Source: Marinilabiliales bacterium
GTDB taxonomy: Bacteria; Bacteroidota; Bacteroidia; Bacteroidales; ML635J-15
DNA length: 64,000 nucleotides
Direction: 5' to 3'
Assembly (NCBI GenBank): GCA_002869385.1
Contig: PKTB01000007.1
Span: forward strand, 206,729-270,728
In this document: positions 28,055-37,653 of the stretch, piece by piece
Layout of the letters: every line of letters begins with the position of its first letter
Numbering within the stretch: position 1 is the first letter of the stretch
Notes under the pieces: generated by a model
Database searches by the model: none
What the model was told of the DNA's origin: nothing
What the model saw: the letters and a program-made list of their open reading frames with translations, nothing else
Program-made: the position numbers and the translations under genes

Positions 28055-28087
28055 AAAAAAAAGGGAGTTTAAAAGCTCCCTTTTTTA
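28055..28087 (+). terminator. Rho-independent terminator after gldN (probably bidirectional)
   Basis: Stem AAAAAAGGGAG / CTCCCTTTTTT around a short AT loop, followed by T residues. It lies between the converging gldN and manC genes and has A and T tracts on both sides, so it can end both. Confidence 0.8.
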
Positions 28088-28106
28088 TTTTAATTATATT
28101 AAATAA

Positions 28107-29191
28107 TCACTTGATTTTATCTCCATAAAGCAATTTTGCTTCGTTTAACATTTCCTTTATCTCTTGTTCATTCTCACGCTTGCATATTAGTAAGGCATTG
28201 TCAGTATCAACAACAATAAAGTCTTCTAGATCTCTTAAAATCATTACCTTGTCATGATTGTTAGAATACACATAATTGCCTTCAGATTGTTCTAATAAAA
28301 CATTTTTACCTATTGTGACATTTTTTTCTTCATCTTTTTCTTGAAGTGTATAAAGAGAGTTCCAAGTACCAAGATCTGACCACCCAAAATCTGTTTTAAG
28401 TACAAATACATTTTTTGCTTTCTCCATTACACCAAAATCAATAGAAATGCTTTTTGCATCAGAATAAATACGGTTAACCATTTTCTTTTCTTCGTAAGTG
28501 CCAAAAACATCTTTATTCTCCAAGAATAGATTGTACAATTCAGGTAAATGTTCTGCAATTGCTTCATCTATAATCTTATGTCTCCATAAGAAAATTCCAG
28601 AGTTCCATAAGAAGTCACCGCTTTTTAAAAAGAATTTTGCTAGCTCAAGGTGTGGTTTTTCTGTAAATGTTTTGACTTGTACAAATCTACTATCGTTTTC
28701 ATTTTCAGTTTGCTGGATATATCCATAACCGGTTGCCGGTCTGTCAGGAGTTATCCCAAAAGTAAGAAGAGAATTGTTAAGTGTCACAAATTTTAAACCT
28801 TCTTCGATATTTTGCAAAAACTCATCTTCATCAATTATTAGATGATCTGCAGGCGTTACTACGATACTCGCATTAGGGTCTTTTTGACCAATTTTCATGT
28901 TTGCATAGAGTATACATGGTGCGGTATTGCGCCTCATTGGCTCGCCCAAAATATTATCAACAGGGATTTCCGGTAATTGTGATATTACTAACTCTATATA
29001 CTCTTCGTTTGTTACTACATAAATGTTTTCAGAAGGTATAATTTTTGAAAACCTATTGTAAGTTTGTTGTATTAGACTTTGTCCAGTGCCAAGAATGTCA
29101 ATAAACTGCTTTGGCATGTTTGTTCTGCTTACCGGCCAAACCTACTTCCAACACCCCCAGCCATTATTACACAAAAATTTGGTTTCTGCAT
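28107..29191 (-). CDS. manC: Mannose-1-phosphate guanylyltransferase with a one-base deletion near the start
   Basis: Makes GDP-mannose for surface glycans. ATG at 29191 gives MQKPNFCVIMAGGVGSRF, the nucleotide-binding start, but the frame then runs into GR-stop. Adding one T to the TTT run at 29138-29140 (AAA on the plus strand) restores RFWPVSRTNMPKQFIDILG, the invariant family motif, and the frame continues to the TGA at 28107. So one base is missing in a homopolymer. Downstream motifs are intact: VTPADHLI, RPATGYGYI, FTEKPHLELA, FLWNSGIFLW, SIDFGVMEKA and FGWSDLGTWNS. The corrected length is 361 residues. The type II isomerase domain is absent, as normal for this short class. Confidence 0.92.
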
Positions 29192-29257
29192 TTTGTAAAA
29201 ATTTCTAATTTAAACGACAAAATAACAATATTATTTTTCATTTACAACTTAGTTGGT

Positions 29258-29265
29258 TAAATTTG
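29258..29265 (+). promoter_or_regulatory. Probable -7 element of the mlaE operon
   Basis: TAAATTTG matches TAnnTTTG exactly and lies 17 bases before the mlaE ATG; the -33 element is unclear (a T-rich run near 29234). Confidence 0.4.
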
Positions 29266-29282
29266 TTTGATATTAATATTAC

Positions 29283-30023
29283 ATGAGACTTTTTGCGATT
29301 ATCGGGAAATACTTTTATTTAATGGCTACTGTTTTTACAAAACCTGTACGCCGCCAGATCTTTGTGAAAAGGGTTCTAGATGAGATTGAACAGATTGGAG
29401 TTGACTCTGTTTGGATTGTTAGCATTGTTTCTGTTTTTATGGGTGCAGTGCTTACATTACAGGTTGCAATTAACTTTACGGCACCTTATATTCCACAATA
29501 TTTAATAGGTTTAAGTGCACGGGACACAATGATTCTAGAGTTTTCCAGTACTATTATTTGTTTAATATTAGCTTGTAAAGTAGGTTCTAATATTGCCTCT
29601 GAGATTGGAACGATGCGTATTACTGAACAAATTGACGCACTTGAAATTATGGGTGTTAATAGTGCAAATTATCTTATATTACCAAAAATTATAGCAGCTC
29701 TATTAACCTTTCCATTATTAACTATTTTGAGTATTTTCTTAGGGATCTTGGGGGGGTATATTGTATCATACTTAACAGGAGTTGTCGCTATTTATGATTA
29801 TGTAGATGGTCTACATTATGTCTTTATTCCATTTTATGTTACATATACTTTAATAAAGATGTGTGTATTCTCTTTTATTATCACATCAGTTTCTTCATTC
29901 CATGGCTATTATACTTATGGTGGAGCACTTGAGGTTGGTAAGAGTAGTACAAGAGCTGTTGTGTACAGTATTATTTTAGTTTTATTATTTAATCTGATTT
30001 TAACTCAATTACTGCTTACATGA
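29283..30023 (+). CDS. mlaE: MlaE/YrbE-family ABC lipid transport permease
   Basis: Inner-membrane permease of an Mla-type phospholipid transporter that maintains outer-membrane lipid asymmetry. 246 residues with five or so membrane segments and the family signature: GAVLTLQ, SSTIICLILACKVGSNIASEIGTMRITEQIDALEIMGVNSANYLI. It overlaps mlaF by four bases (ATGA). The MlaD (MCE) and MlaB/C partners are not in this window. No internal stop. Confidence 0.93.
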   Translation: MRLFAIIGKYFYLMATVFTKPVRRQIFVKRVLDEIEQIGVDSVWIVSIVSVFMGAVLTLQVAINFTAPYIPQYLIGLSARDTMILEFSSTIICLILACKVGSNIASEIGTMRITEQIDALEIMGVNSANYLILPKIIAALLTFPLLTILSIFLGILGGYIVSYLTGVVAIYDYVDGLHYVFIPFYVTYTLIKMCVFSFIITSVSSFHGYYTYGGALEVGKSSTRAVVYSIILVLLFNLILTQLLLT

Positions 30024-30772
30024 TAGAGGTTGCAAACATATCAAAGAGTTTCAATAAGCAGAGAGTGCTACATAATGTAAGTGCGGTTTTTGAAGAAGGT
30101 AAAATCAGTATGGTTATTGGTAAGAGTGGTTCAGGAAAAACAGTTTTGCTAAAATCGATAATTGGTTTGCATACCCCTGAAGAAGGTGAAATCTTTTTTG
30201 ATAATCGTGAGTTTACAAAAGCAAATATAAAATTTAAAAGAGAAATAAGAAAAGAGATTGGAATGGTTTTCCAAGGAGGTGCTTTGTTTACATCAGCAAC
30301 AGTAGAAGATAATGTAAGATTTCCGCTTGATTTATTTACAAATATGAGTAAAGCTGAAAAACAAAAACAAGTGGACTCTTGTTTAGAACGTGTAAATATT
30401 GAAAATGCCCATAAATTATTTCCGGCTGAGATAAGTGGAGGTATGCAGAAGAGGGTATCAATTGCACGAGCCATTGTCCTCAATCCTAAATATTTGTTTT
30501 GCGACGAACCGAACTCTGGTTTGGACACACAGACAGCAATTTTGATTGATAGACTTATTCGGGATATCACAATTGAATATAATACAACAACAATAGTTAA
30601 TACTCATGATATGAACTCAGTTATGGAAATTGCAGATCAGATATATTTCATTCATGAGGGGAAAAAGTGGTGGAAAGGAGGCAGAGAAGATATTTTCAAT
30701 ACGGATAATATCGAGCTTAATGATTTCGTTTTTGCTTCTGAACTGTATAAAAAGATTAAAGACAAAAGCTAA
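30020..30772 (+). CDS. mlaF: MlaF-like ABC transporter ATPase
   Basis: ATPase of the Mla lipid transporter, paired with mlaE by a four-base overlap. 250 residues: Walker A GKSGSGKTVLLKSI (about 35-48), Q-loop MVFQGGALF, signature EISGGMQKRVSIARAI, Walker B LFCDEPNSGLD and switch His in NTHDMNSV. Residue 170 is Thr in GLDTQT where GLDPQT/GLDPxT is the rule (codon ACA at 30527-30529; CCA to ACA is one C-to-A change). The C-terminal HEGKKWWKG motif is usual in the Bacteroidota form. Confidence 0.94.
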   Translation: MIEVANISKSFNKQRVLHNVSAVFEEGKISMVIGKSGSGKTVLLKSIIGLHTPEEGEIFFDNREFTKANIKFKREIRKEIGMVFQGGALFTSATVEDNVRFPLDLFTNMSKAEKQKQVDSCLERVNIENAHKLFPAEISGGMQKRVSIARAIVLNPKYLFCDEPNSGLDTQTAILIDRLIRDITIEYNTTTIVNTHDMNSVMEIADQIYFIHEGKKWWKGGREDIFNTDNIELNDFVFASELYKKIKDKS

Positions 30773-31131
30773 TGAAAAAGGTATCGGTTTCATCAATAAT
30801 TTTGATATCACTTCTTATGTTTTCCTGTATGCCGGAACCAACATACGAAGCAGAATCAGGTGAAAATATCATCCCAAAAGATACTTTAGAATTAATGATT
30901 CATGATATACATTTAGCAGATGCAATAATTACCTCAAATATGCTTAAAGCTGACAATGTTGCTGTTGATAGCCTGATATATCAGAGTATCTATGATAAAT
31001 TTAATTACTCCCGTGAAGATTTCGATCAGACCTTATTATATTATGCACATAATCGATTAGATACCTTAAACCTGATTTACGATAGAGTGATAGAGAGGTT
31101 TTATGTCGAAAAAGGAGAAATCTACAACTAA
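30772..31131 (+). CDS. DUF4296 family lipoprotein
   Basis: A 119-residue lipoprotein (lipobox LMFSCMPEP) of the DUF4296 type: I-x-x-D-T-L-x-x-M-I-H-D-I-H-L-A-D-A near residues 40-60 and YYAHNRLDTLNLIYDRVIE near the C-terminus, mainly helical. The start overlaps the mlaF stop by one base (TAATG), so it is translationally coupled. Function unknown; the family is specific to Bacteroidota and often lies beside this amidohydrolase. Confidence 0.85.
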   Translation: MKKVSVSSIILISLLMFSCMPEPTYEAESGENIIPKDTLELMIHDIHLADAIITSNMLKADNVAVDSLIYQSIYDKFNYSREDFDQTLLYYAHNRLDTLNLIYDRVIERFYVEKGEIYN

Positions 31132-32277
31132 ATGTTTTATTACGCAGCAAATTACATTTTCGATGGGAAGAGGTTTTTAAAGAATGCTTTTGTTTCTTTG
31201 GATGAGAATGGGTTTGTTAATTATTTAAGTGAGGAAGGAGAAGCATTACAAGAAAAGTCGGGAATGTCTTTTTATAATGGCATTCTAGCACCTGGATTTG
31301 TAAATGCTCATTGTCATCTTGAACTTTCCGGTTTCCAGAAAGAATATGGTGCAAAACCAGGATTGACAAACTTTGTAAGAAGCGTACTGAAAAACAGAAG
31401 TAGTAATACTAATGATAATCAAATTAAATTAGCAGATAGAAAGATGTATGAAAGGGGAATCTCCCTTGTTGGTGATATATCTAATACATCACTGACAATT
31501 GAAACAAAGTTACAATCCAAAATACATTATAAAACATTTGTTGAGATTAGTGGTTTAGTTCCATCCGATGCAGAAATCAGGTATAATCAAGGAAAGGCGA
31601 TAAAACAAACGTTTCTTGAGAGAGATTTATCTGCAGAAATTAGTTTACATTCTCTATACTCTGTTTCTGCTGAACTTATTGGTAAGTTTAATGCGAATTC
31701 AAAATCTATTAGTACGAGTTTACATTTTTTAGAATCTTCTGAAGAAACAGAGATGTATTTTCAGAATAAAGGTAGACTTTTTGATTTTTTGTCAGCGAAC
31801 TTTGCTGATTTTAAACCTATTTGTAACAATAGTGAATGTTTAAGTAAAATACTGGAATCATTAAATGCAGATAAACTTATACTAGTACACAACGTACAGT
31901 TGGATAAACCATTTGATAGTGATAAGTATTTTTATTGTTTGTGTCCTAGATCGAATAAACAATTACATGATGAATTACCATCTCATAGCTTTGTAGAGCA
32001 AATTAAAGATAGTTTTGTTATAGGGACAGATTCTCTTGCTTCAAATAATTATTTGTCAATTATAGATGAGTTAAAATACTTGGAAAGCACATATCATTTC
32101 TTGAGTCTAAAAGATTTATTAAAGTCAGCAACATATAATGGTGCAAATGCGTTAGATGAACTTAATATGTTTGGGAGTCTGGAACCCGGAAAGAAACCTG
32201 GTTTGATATTGATTGAGAATGCTGATCTAAAAGAGTTAAAATTGGGAGAAGAAGCATCTTCCAGAAGGATAGTTTAA
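31132..32277 (+). CDS. Amidohydrolase, aminodeoxyfutalosine deaminase-like
   Basis: A 381-residue metal-dependent hydrolase of the amidohydrolase superfamily. It has the N-terminal composite strand region, the first metal site (LAPGFVNAHCHLELS, about residues 54-68), a later His (LVHNVQL) and catalytic Asp in IGTDSLASNNYLSIIDEL, with the C-terminal ATYNGANALDELNMFGSLEPGKKPGLILI. The pattern is that of the cytosine-deaminase/MqnX-like group; deamination of aminodeoxyfutalosine in menaquinone synthesis is plausible but not provable here. It begins directly at the DUF4296 stop. Confidence 0.83.
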   Translation: MFYYAANYIFDGKRFLKNAFVSLDENGFVNYLSEEGEALQEKSGMSFYNGILAPGFVNAHCHLELSGFQKEYGAKPGLTNFVRSVLKNRSSNTNDNQIKLADRKMYERGISLVGDISNTSLTIETKLQSKIHYKTFVEISGLVPSDAEIRYNQGKAIKQTFLERDLSAEISLHSLYSVSAELIGKFNANSKSISTSLHFLESSEETEMYFQNKGRLFDFLSANFADFKPICNNSECLSKILESLNADKLILVHNVQLDKPFDSDKYFYCLCPRSNKQLHDELPSHSFVEQIKDSFVIGTDSLASNNYLSIIDELKYLESTYHFLSLKDLLKSATYNGANALDELNMFGSLEPGKKPGLILIENADLKELKLGEEASSRRIV

Positions 32278-32287
32278 AATAATCTGA

Positions 32288-33388
32288 TTGGAGAAAAAGA
32301 AAAAAATACTAATTAGTCCTCTAAATTGGGGTTTGGGACATGCAAGCCGTATTGTTCCGGTTGTAAATACCTTGCAAGCTATGGGGCATGACGTATTAAT
32401 AGGAGGTAGTGGAACGTCAATAGATTTTCTTAAGGAATATTACAATAGCAATATGTTTGTATTTATTCCTTCTCCTGATATTAAATATGGTAAGAAATCT
32501 GCAATAGGGCCTGGTTTTGCTGTTAGCTTTATTAGTTTTGTGAAAAGCATTTATAGAGATTACTTTGCTTTAAAAAAGATTATAAATGAGCATAAAATCG
32601 ATGTTGTTATTTCAGACAATCGTCCCGGTTTATTCTCATCAAAACTTAATTCAATTTATATCTCGCATCAGATAAATGTTAAGACAAGAAAGCCAAGGAG
32701 CTTGTCAGGAAAATTAGTTAGATATGTGCATAGAAAAATGATTTATAAATTTAATCATTGTTTAATACCTGATAACGAAAATAGTCTTAGTCTTGCCGGA
32801 GAGTTGTCTAAGGCTCCGCTGTCGGATAAATTCACTTATGTTGGTACATTGTCCAGATTTTATAATTATCAGAATAATGTTTTAAGGGAAGAGAAAGATA
32901 AAAAAGAAGTGTTGGTAATATTGTACGGTCCGGAACCTCACAGGTCTATATTCGAAGATATTTTATTAGAGAGATTTTCGAGTATAAATTTAAATGTGAA
33001 TTTTGTTCGTGGTATTGTAGGATATAATGATAAAAAAGATAGTATAAACAATAAGCTTAAGTTTTATGATAATCCTGATGATGCTATTTTATATAAATTG
33101 ATTAAACAATCTGATTTAATAATATGTAGGAGTGGTTATAGTACCTTAATGGATTTAGCAATTTGTGGCCGCAAAGCGCTATTAGTTCCAACACCTGGCC
33201 AACCCGAACAAGAGTACCTTGCGGAGCATTTTCGAACTCATTTAGGATTTAAAATATGCACACAAGACGAGATTAGAAATATAAAATTTGAAGATTATTT
33301 TAATAGTGATATTTGGCATTATCCTTTTGATTCGACTAAACTAAAAAAAGTATTAGATTTGCGTCTTAAAACCAATAATGAGAATTAG
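32288..33388 (+). CDS. MurG-like GT-B glycosyltransferase
   Basis: A 366-residue GT-B protein. N-terminal ILISPLNWGLGHASRIVPVV is the acceptor-side loop, VVISDNRPGLFS follows, and the donor-binding C-terminal half has CRSGYSTLMDLAICGRKALLVPTPGQPEQEYLAEHF. Homologues are annotated as UDP-GlcNAc:LPS transferase-like; the sugar is unknown. The reading frame opens with TTG (32288); no ATG exists nearby in frame and homologous residues begin at once (KKKILISPLNWG), so the start is TTG or an altered ATG. It lies 10 bases after the amidohydrolase and 3 bases before the next glycosyltransferase. Confidence 0.85.
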   Translation: MEKKKKILISPLNWGLGHASRIVPVVNTLQAMGHDVLIGGSGTSIDFLKEYYNSNMFVFIPSPDIKYGKKSAIGPGFAVSFISFVKSIYRDYFALKKIINEHKIDVVISDNRPGLFSSKLNSIYISHQINVKTRKPRSLSGKLVRYVHRKMIYKFNHCLIPDNENSLSLAGELSKAPLSDKFTYVGTLSRFYNYQNNVLREEKDKKEVLVILYGPEPHRSIFEDILLERFSSINLNVNFVRGIVGYNDKKDSINNKLKFYDNPDDAILYKLIKQSDLIICRSGYSTLMDLAICGRKALLVPTPGQPEQEYLAEHFRTHLGFKICTQDEIRNIKFEDYFNSDIWHYPFDSTKLKKVLDLRLKTNNEN

Positions 33389-33391
33389 TAG

Positions 33392-34234
33392 ATGAAAGTT
33401 TGTGGTTTTACATTTATCCGAAATGCTATAAAGTTTGATTATCCTGTTAAGGAAGCTATAGAATCAATACTTCCTATCTGTGATAAGTTCGTTGTTGCTG
33501 TAGGTAATTCGGATGATGATACATACAATTTAATTAATAGTATTGCACCTGATAAAATTGAGATTGTTAAGACCGTTTGGGACGATAGCTTAAGAGAAGG
33601 TGGCAGAGTTCTGGCAGTTGAAACAGATAAAGCTTTTCAGGCAATTTCTGATGAATACGATTGGTGTTTCTATATCCAGGGAGACGAAGTTGTACACGAA
33701 AAGTATTTGTCAGAGATAAAAGAAGCAATGCAAAATAATCTGTCAGACAAAAGGGTTGACGGCTTATTGTTTGCTTATAAACATTTTTATGGTTCTTATG
33801 ATTATGTCGGAGAGTCATACAGATGGTACAGGAATGAGATTAGAGTTGTTCGCAATAACAAAAGCATATATTCATTTCGGGATGCTCAGGGGTTTAGAAA
33901 AGACGATAATAAAATGTTAAGGGTCAAACCTGTCAATGCTTTTGTATATCACTATGGATGGGTGAAAGATCCCGGAGCAATGCAAAAGAAGCAAGAAGAG
34001 TTTAACAAACTCTGGCACGATGATGAATGGATAAATAAAAACGTACGCAAAGCTGATGAGTTTGATTATTCTGATATTGATGTACTAAAAAAGTTTGATG
34101 AAACTCATCCCGAAGTTATGAAAGAGAGAATTGCCAGAACTAACTGGAAATTTGATTATGACCTTTCGTGTAATAAGATGAAGTTTAAAGATAGGTTTAA
34201 AAAGTTTATGGAGAACTTTGGTTTTAGCTTTTGA
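33392..34234 (+). CDS. GT-A (family 2-like) glycosyltransferase
   Basis: A 280-residue cytoplasmic transferase with N-terminal VCGFTFIRNAIKFDYPVKEAIESILP, VAVGNSDDDT, ETDKAF, and the acidic nucleotide-sugar site in WCFYIQGDEVVHE, then YRNEIRVVRN. Homologues in Bacteroidota are all annotated only as glycosyltransferase; the product is probably a surface glycan. It ends the operon starting at mlaE; a strong terminator follows 30 bases later. Ends in TGA, which therefore works as a normal stop in this organism. Confidence 0.88.
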   Translation: MKVCGFTFIRNAIKFDYPVKEAIESILPICDKFVVAVGNSDDDTYNLINSIAPDKIEIVKTVWDDSLREGGRVLAVETDKAFQAISDEYDWCFYIQGDEVVHEKYLSEIKEAMQNNLSDKRVDGLLFAYKHFYGSYDYVGESYRWYRNEIRVVRNNKSIYSFRDAQGFRKDDNKMLRVKPVNAFVYHYGWVKDPGAMQKKQEEFNKLWHDDEWINKNVRKADEFDYSDIDVLKKFDETHPEVMKERIARTNWKFDYDLSCNKMKFKDRFKKFMENFGFSF

Positions 34235-34265
34235 CAGTATAAAAACTACAAGTTGGTAAAATAAA

Positions 34266-34298
34266 AAAAGAGGCTCAAATTTTGAGCCTCTTTTTTTG
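34266..34298 (+). terminator. Rho-independent terminator, bidirectional
   Basis: Perfect stem AGAGGCTCAAA / TTTGAGCCTCT flanked by an A run and T7, between a plus-strand glycosyltransferase and a minus-strand lipoprotein gene. Confidence 0.85.
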
Positions 34299-34312
34299 TA
34301 ATATATAATATT

Positions 34313-35080
34313 TTATTCTCTTGTTAAAGTTTGTGTTTTATAACCAACTTCAGTAAATGATGATCCGCCACCTTCAATTGTTGTAACGCTGAACCCATCA
34401 ATATCCTGATCCATAATGATTTGTTTATTTTTAAGCATTCTTAAAGTCCAGATTGTACTATATTGACCATTTGCATATGCATATGAATTAGCATAAGTTG
34501 AATCTAAGCTTGGAACAGGAGTTGTTTCATCATCTTCAGAAATGGTAAGTTTATAAACAAAAGCTTTAGACTTACTCTCTTCTATAACAATAGCAATTCT
34601 CTCTTTGTTTTTATAATCATCAATATTATTTAGAAAATTCCATGTTCCTGCCATTGACTCCTGAACTTTCGTTGTAGTTGTTGTAGTAATACCAAGGTCT
34701 TCGTTAGTCTCCTCTTCACTATATTCGTACTCCCATGTTTGAGTAAACCTACCGTCTTCGTAGAAAATAAGTTTATTTCTACCGTCAGTAACCTCTCCTT
34801 CAAGTTCTCTAATACTATCAGTACCAACAATTTGAATTGTACGAGTCCAGTCTAAACCCTTAACATCTGTAATAGTGCGCAATTCTTCTATTTCATCATC
34901 ACTCTTTATATCCCAATACATTGAAGATATAGTCCATTCTCCTGTCACTCTTGCTTTTCTTGTATAAATTGAAAAGAATGGATCTTCAGATCCTTTCTTG
35001 AAACAACTTGTTGTTACAAGAGGAAGAGCAATTATCATCCCAAGCAATACTAGAGTTAAATGCTTTTTAGTTGTATTCAT
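34313..35080 (-). CDS. Lipoprotein of unknown function
   Basis: 255 residues with signal peptide and lipobox (LVTTSCFKKG). After the lipidation site come beta-rich segments with acidic stretches, Thr-rich TTTTTTKVQES (about residue 130), AGTWNFLNN (lipocalin-like G-x-W motif) and TIWTLRMLKNKQIIMDQDIDG. It resembles the large group of Bacteroidota lipocalin-like lipoproteins; no family could be named. Monocistronic, terminated by the hairpin at 34266-34298. Confidence 0.75.
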   Translation of the reverse strand: MNTTKKHLTLVLLGMIIALPLVTTSCFKKGSEDPFFSIYTRKARVTGEWTISSMYWDIKSDDEIEELRTITDVKGLDWTRTIQIVGTDSIRELEGEVTDGRNKLIFYEDGRFTQTWEYEYSEEETNEDLGITTTTTTKVQESMAGTWNFLNNIDDYKNKERIAIVIEESKSKAFVYKLTISEDDETTPVPSLDSTYANSYAYANGQYSTIWTLRMLKNKQIIMDQDIDGFSVTTIEGGGSSFTEVGYKTQTLTRE

Positions 35081-35408
35081 AATATACGTGCTTACTGTGT
35101 CAATTTGTACAAATTTAAATTCTTTTTTAATAATTTACAAATAAATATAAAAATTTTTAAAAACTTCTCGTTTTGAACAAAAAAATGCTTAAATGTTAAA
35201 TATTTTGTTCATATCTTGTTTATTACTTGCAAAATATAAACGTAAAAATACAAAATATTTTAATTATTCAAAACAAAAACTGATTTATTTAAATAAAAAA
35301 AAGTATTAAATGTCAATAAAAAGTTACTGTTTTTGGATAAATTTAGCATACTTTCGATAAAAAATAGAAATTAAAGTCTTATTTTTGGCTGCATAAATTT
35401 TACAGGTT
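35081..35408 (+). promoter_or_regulatory. AT-rich intergenic region between divergent genes
   Basis: About 330 bases of very AT-rich DNA with no convincing frame. An exact TAnnTTTG box (TATTTTTG, 35380-35387) lies 21 bases upstream of the plus-strand ATG at 35409 and is the likely -7 element; the -33 element is unclear. I see no repeat or RNA structure otherwise. Confidence 0.4.
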
Positions 35409-35864
35409 ATGGTAATAAATACAAAAGAGGTTTCGACCAGATTAAAATTGGGTATTATGTTAATATCTGTGCTATTATTAGCTGTAGTAGCAATGAGTTT
35501 AATTTTTGGGTGGTCCGAGAAACATATTCTGGAATATGTTATTGGAGGTATATATTTATTATTTATGGTTTTTGTATTTATTAAAGATTATTGCTATATC
35601 TATTTTATTACTGACGGACCAAAAATTATATTAAGATATATTCCGTTAAAACCTTTATCAGCCGGGAATTATTCAATTGAGGTTCCCAGAAGAGATTTTG
35701 TAAAAGCCGAAGTTGTCAAGTCTTTCTTTGGTTTAAGTAAAAAACTGGTATTTTATGTAAGGTCGCAACAAGGGGTTGCAAAATTTAAACCAGTAAGTAT
35801 TAGTATTTTATCTAAACAACAGGTCGAAGAAGTTGTTAATGAATTAGGAAGTATTAAAAATTAA
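35409..35864 (+). CDS. Two-span membrane protein of unknown function
   Basis: 151 residues: two membrane helices (about 13-33 and 40-60), then a soluble beta-rich domain (KIILRYIPLKPLSAGNYSIEV..., VVKSFFGLSKKLVFYVRS) shaped like the bacterial PH-like domains that follow membrane hairpins. I do not recognise a named family. It precedes a small barrel-like exported protein by 12 bases and is probably co-transcribed with it and dprA. Confidence 0.7.
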   Translation: MVINTKEVSTRLKLGIMLISVLLLAVVAMSLIFGWSEKHILEYVIGGIYLLFMVFVFIKDYCYIYFITDGPKIILRYIPLKPLSAGNYSIEVPRRDFVKAEVVKSFFGLSKKLVFYVRSQQGVAKFKPVSISILSKQQVEEVVNELGSIKN

Positions 35865-35876
35865 AAATATTTATTT

Positions 35877-36350
35877 ATGAAAAAGACTATTATTATAGCC
35901 CTATTATCATTATCGATTATTGCTGTAAAAGCACAAGATTATAATTTAGCTTTGGGATTGCGTGGTGGTGTTGCTCAGGGGATTACTCTAAAAGCAGCTG
36001 TTGGCGGTAATACCGCATTTGATTTAATATTAGTGACACATTTTGCCGGGTTGAATTTTACTGCTTTATATGAGATTCATTCAATGGATGTATTTGGAGT
36101 CGATAATCTTGCATTGTTTTATGGATTAGGAGGACATGTAGGCTTATATAACTCAAGTCACTATCCTGCATATTGGGATAATTATAGTAGTAGTCCAGCT
36201 ATTGGAGTTGATTTCGTTGTTGGAGCAGAATATACATTTGATGAAATTCCTATAAATATTTCTTTAGATATAGTTCCTTCAATAAATATTATTCCATATG
36301 TTGGTTATTGGCAAAGAGGTGCGCTTTCCGTAAGGTATGTATTCAGATAG
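35877..36350 (+). CDS. Exported small beta-barrel-like protein
   Basis: 157 residues with signal peptide (MKKTIIIALLSLSIIAVKAQ) and alternating glycine-rich strands (LALGLRGG, LALFYGLGGHVGLY, IGVDFVVGAEYTFDEIPINISLDIVPS) ending in an aromatic VRYVFR, the typical C-terminal residue of an outer-membrane barrel. Function unknown. The dprA ATG lies three bases after its stop. Confidence 0.75.
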   Translation: MKKTIIIALLSLSIIAVKAQDYNLALGLRGGVAQGITLKAAVGGNTAFDLILVTHFAGLNFTALYEIHSMDVFGVDNLALFYGLGGHVGLYNSSHYPAYWDNYSSSPAIGVDFVVGAEYTFDEIPINISLDIVPSINIIPYVGYWQRGALSVRYVFR

Positions 36351-36352
36351 GA

Positions 36353-37477
36353 ATGACATCTGACGAAAAACTATATGACTTAGCAATATCATTTTTGCCG
36401 GGTATTGGTGATGTCAATGCCCGGAAATTACTTTCTCGGTTTGGTACAACTAGAAATATTTTTGAAGTTTCTTATGCTGAGTTGATTAAAACTCCCGGAA
36501 TAGGAGAATTAGCTGCTAAAAAATTGTATAATGGTTTTTCTTTAGCATTTCAAAAAGCTGAAGAAGAAATGATGTATATCGATTCCAACGATGTTGAATA
36601 TGTCAGTTTCGTTGAATCACATTATCCTAAACGTTTACTCGAATGTGATGATGCTACTGTAGTTTTGTATTATAAAGGCAGTGCTAACTTTAATGCAAAT
36701 AAAATTGTTAGTATTGTCGGAACAAGAAATGCTACAAAATATGGAACAGAATTTTGTGATGAGATTGTCAGACAAATTTCAGAAAAATATCCCGGTACTG
36801 TAATCGTTAGCGGTTTAGCTTACGGAATTGATATAGCTGCACATAAAGCTGCATTAAAATATGGTCTTGAGACCTGGGCTGTACTGGGGCACAACTTAAA
36901 AACTGTATATCCTGCAAAACACAAAAGATATGCTCAGCAAATAATTGATCAGGGAGGATTGGTGATAAGTGATTATTCGCATAATTATGTTACAGATCCC
37001 GGAAATTTTGTTCGTCGCAACAGGATAGTAGCTGGTTTAGCTGATGTGTTGATTGTCGTTGAATCCGGAGCAAAAGGTGGTAGTATGGTAACTGCAAATG
37101 TTGCAAACCATTATAATCGGGATGTTTTTGCAGTTCCGGGAAGCATAAATTCTGCTTATAGTGCCGGTACAAATAAGTTAATTAAAACAAATAGAGCCCA
37201 CTTATTGGAATCCCTTGAAGACATCGAATATATAATGGGATGGTCATCTAAAAACAAAATTAGCAAAATCAATATTCTTGAATTATTGGAAGATCTTACT
37301 GAAAATGAACAAAAGATTGTAGATGTTTTAAAGAAATATGAGTTTCTGGATATTGATAATATAAGCAGGCAATCAGGATTGGATTAAGACACTTTAAGTT
37401 TAAGCCTTTTGGAGCTTGAGTTTAAGAATATTGTAAGGTCTTTACCGGGCAAAATATTTTCATTAAAAACAAAATAA
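36353..37477 (+). CDS. dprA: DprA/Smf DNA-processing protein, in-frame TAA near the C-terminus
   Basis: Loads RecA on incoming single-stranded DNA during transformation. ATG 36353 gives MTSDEKLYDLAISFLPGIGDVNARKLLSRFG (helix-hairpin-helix); an earlier TTG would overlap the upstream gene. The Rossmann domain has VSIVGTRNATKYG, VSGLAYGIDIAAHKAAL, AVLGHNLKTVYPAKH, RNRIVAGLADVLIVVESGAKGGSMVTA and AVPGSINSAYSAGTNKLI. A winged-helix tail follows. TAA at 37385-37387 interrupts QSGLD-stop-DTLSLSLLELEFKNIVRSLPGK; the LLELEF...LPGK part is a clear DprA C-terminus, so the frame runs on to 37477 (374 codons). Loss of the tail might be tolerated, unlike most stops here. Confidence 0.93.
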
Positions 37478-37653
37478 TTTTAGTACATGATATGTATTCA
37501 AACATTTATCTACAAATTCCGGGCATTATTAAGCATTCCATAATTATTGGTGCATTTTTCATAGAGCAAAGAGTTGATTAGTACTTTGCTCCATGCAACA
37601 ATTTGTGTGATAATTGTGTTAAGAATTACAGAGTTGATAAACAATAAAATATT

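Noticed and set aside
35081..35408. Hidden small gene or RNA in the AT-rich gap
   Set aside because: No frame with codon bias and no stable hairpin were found; only a -7-like box near the next gene.
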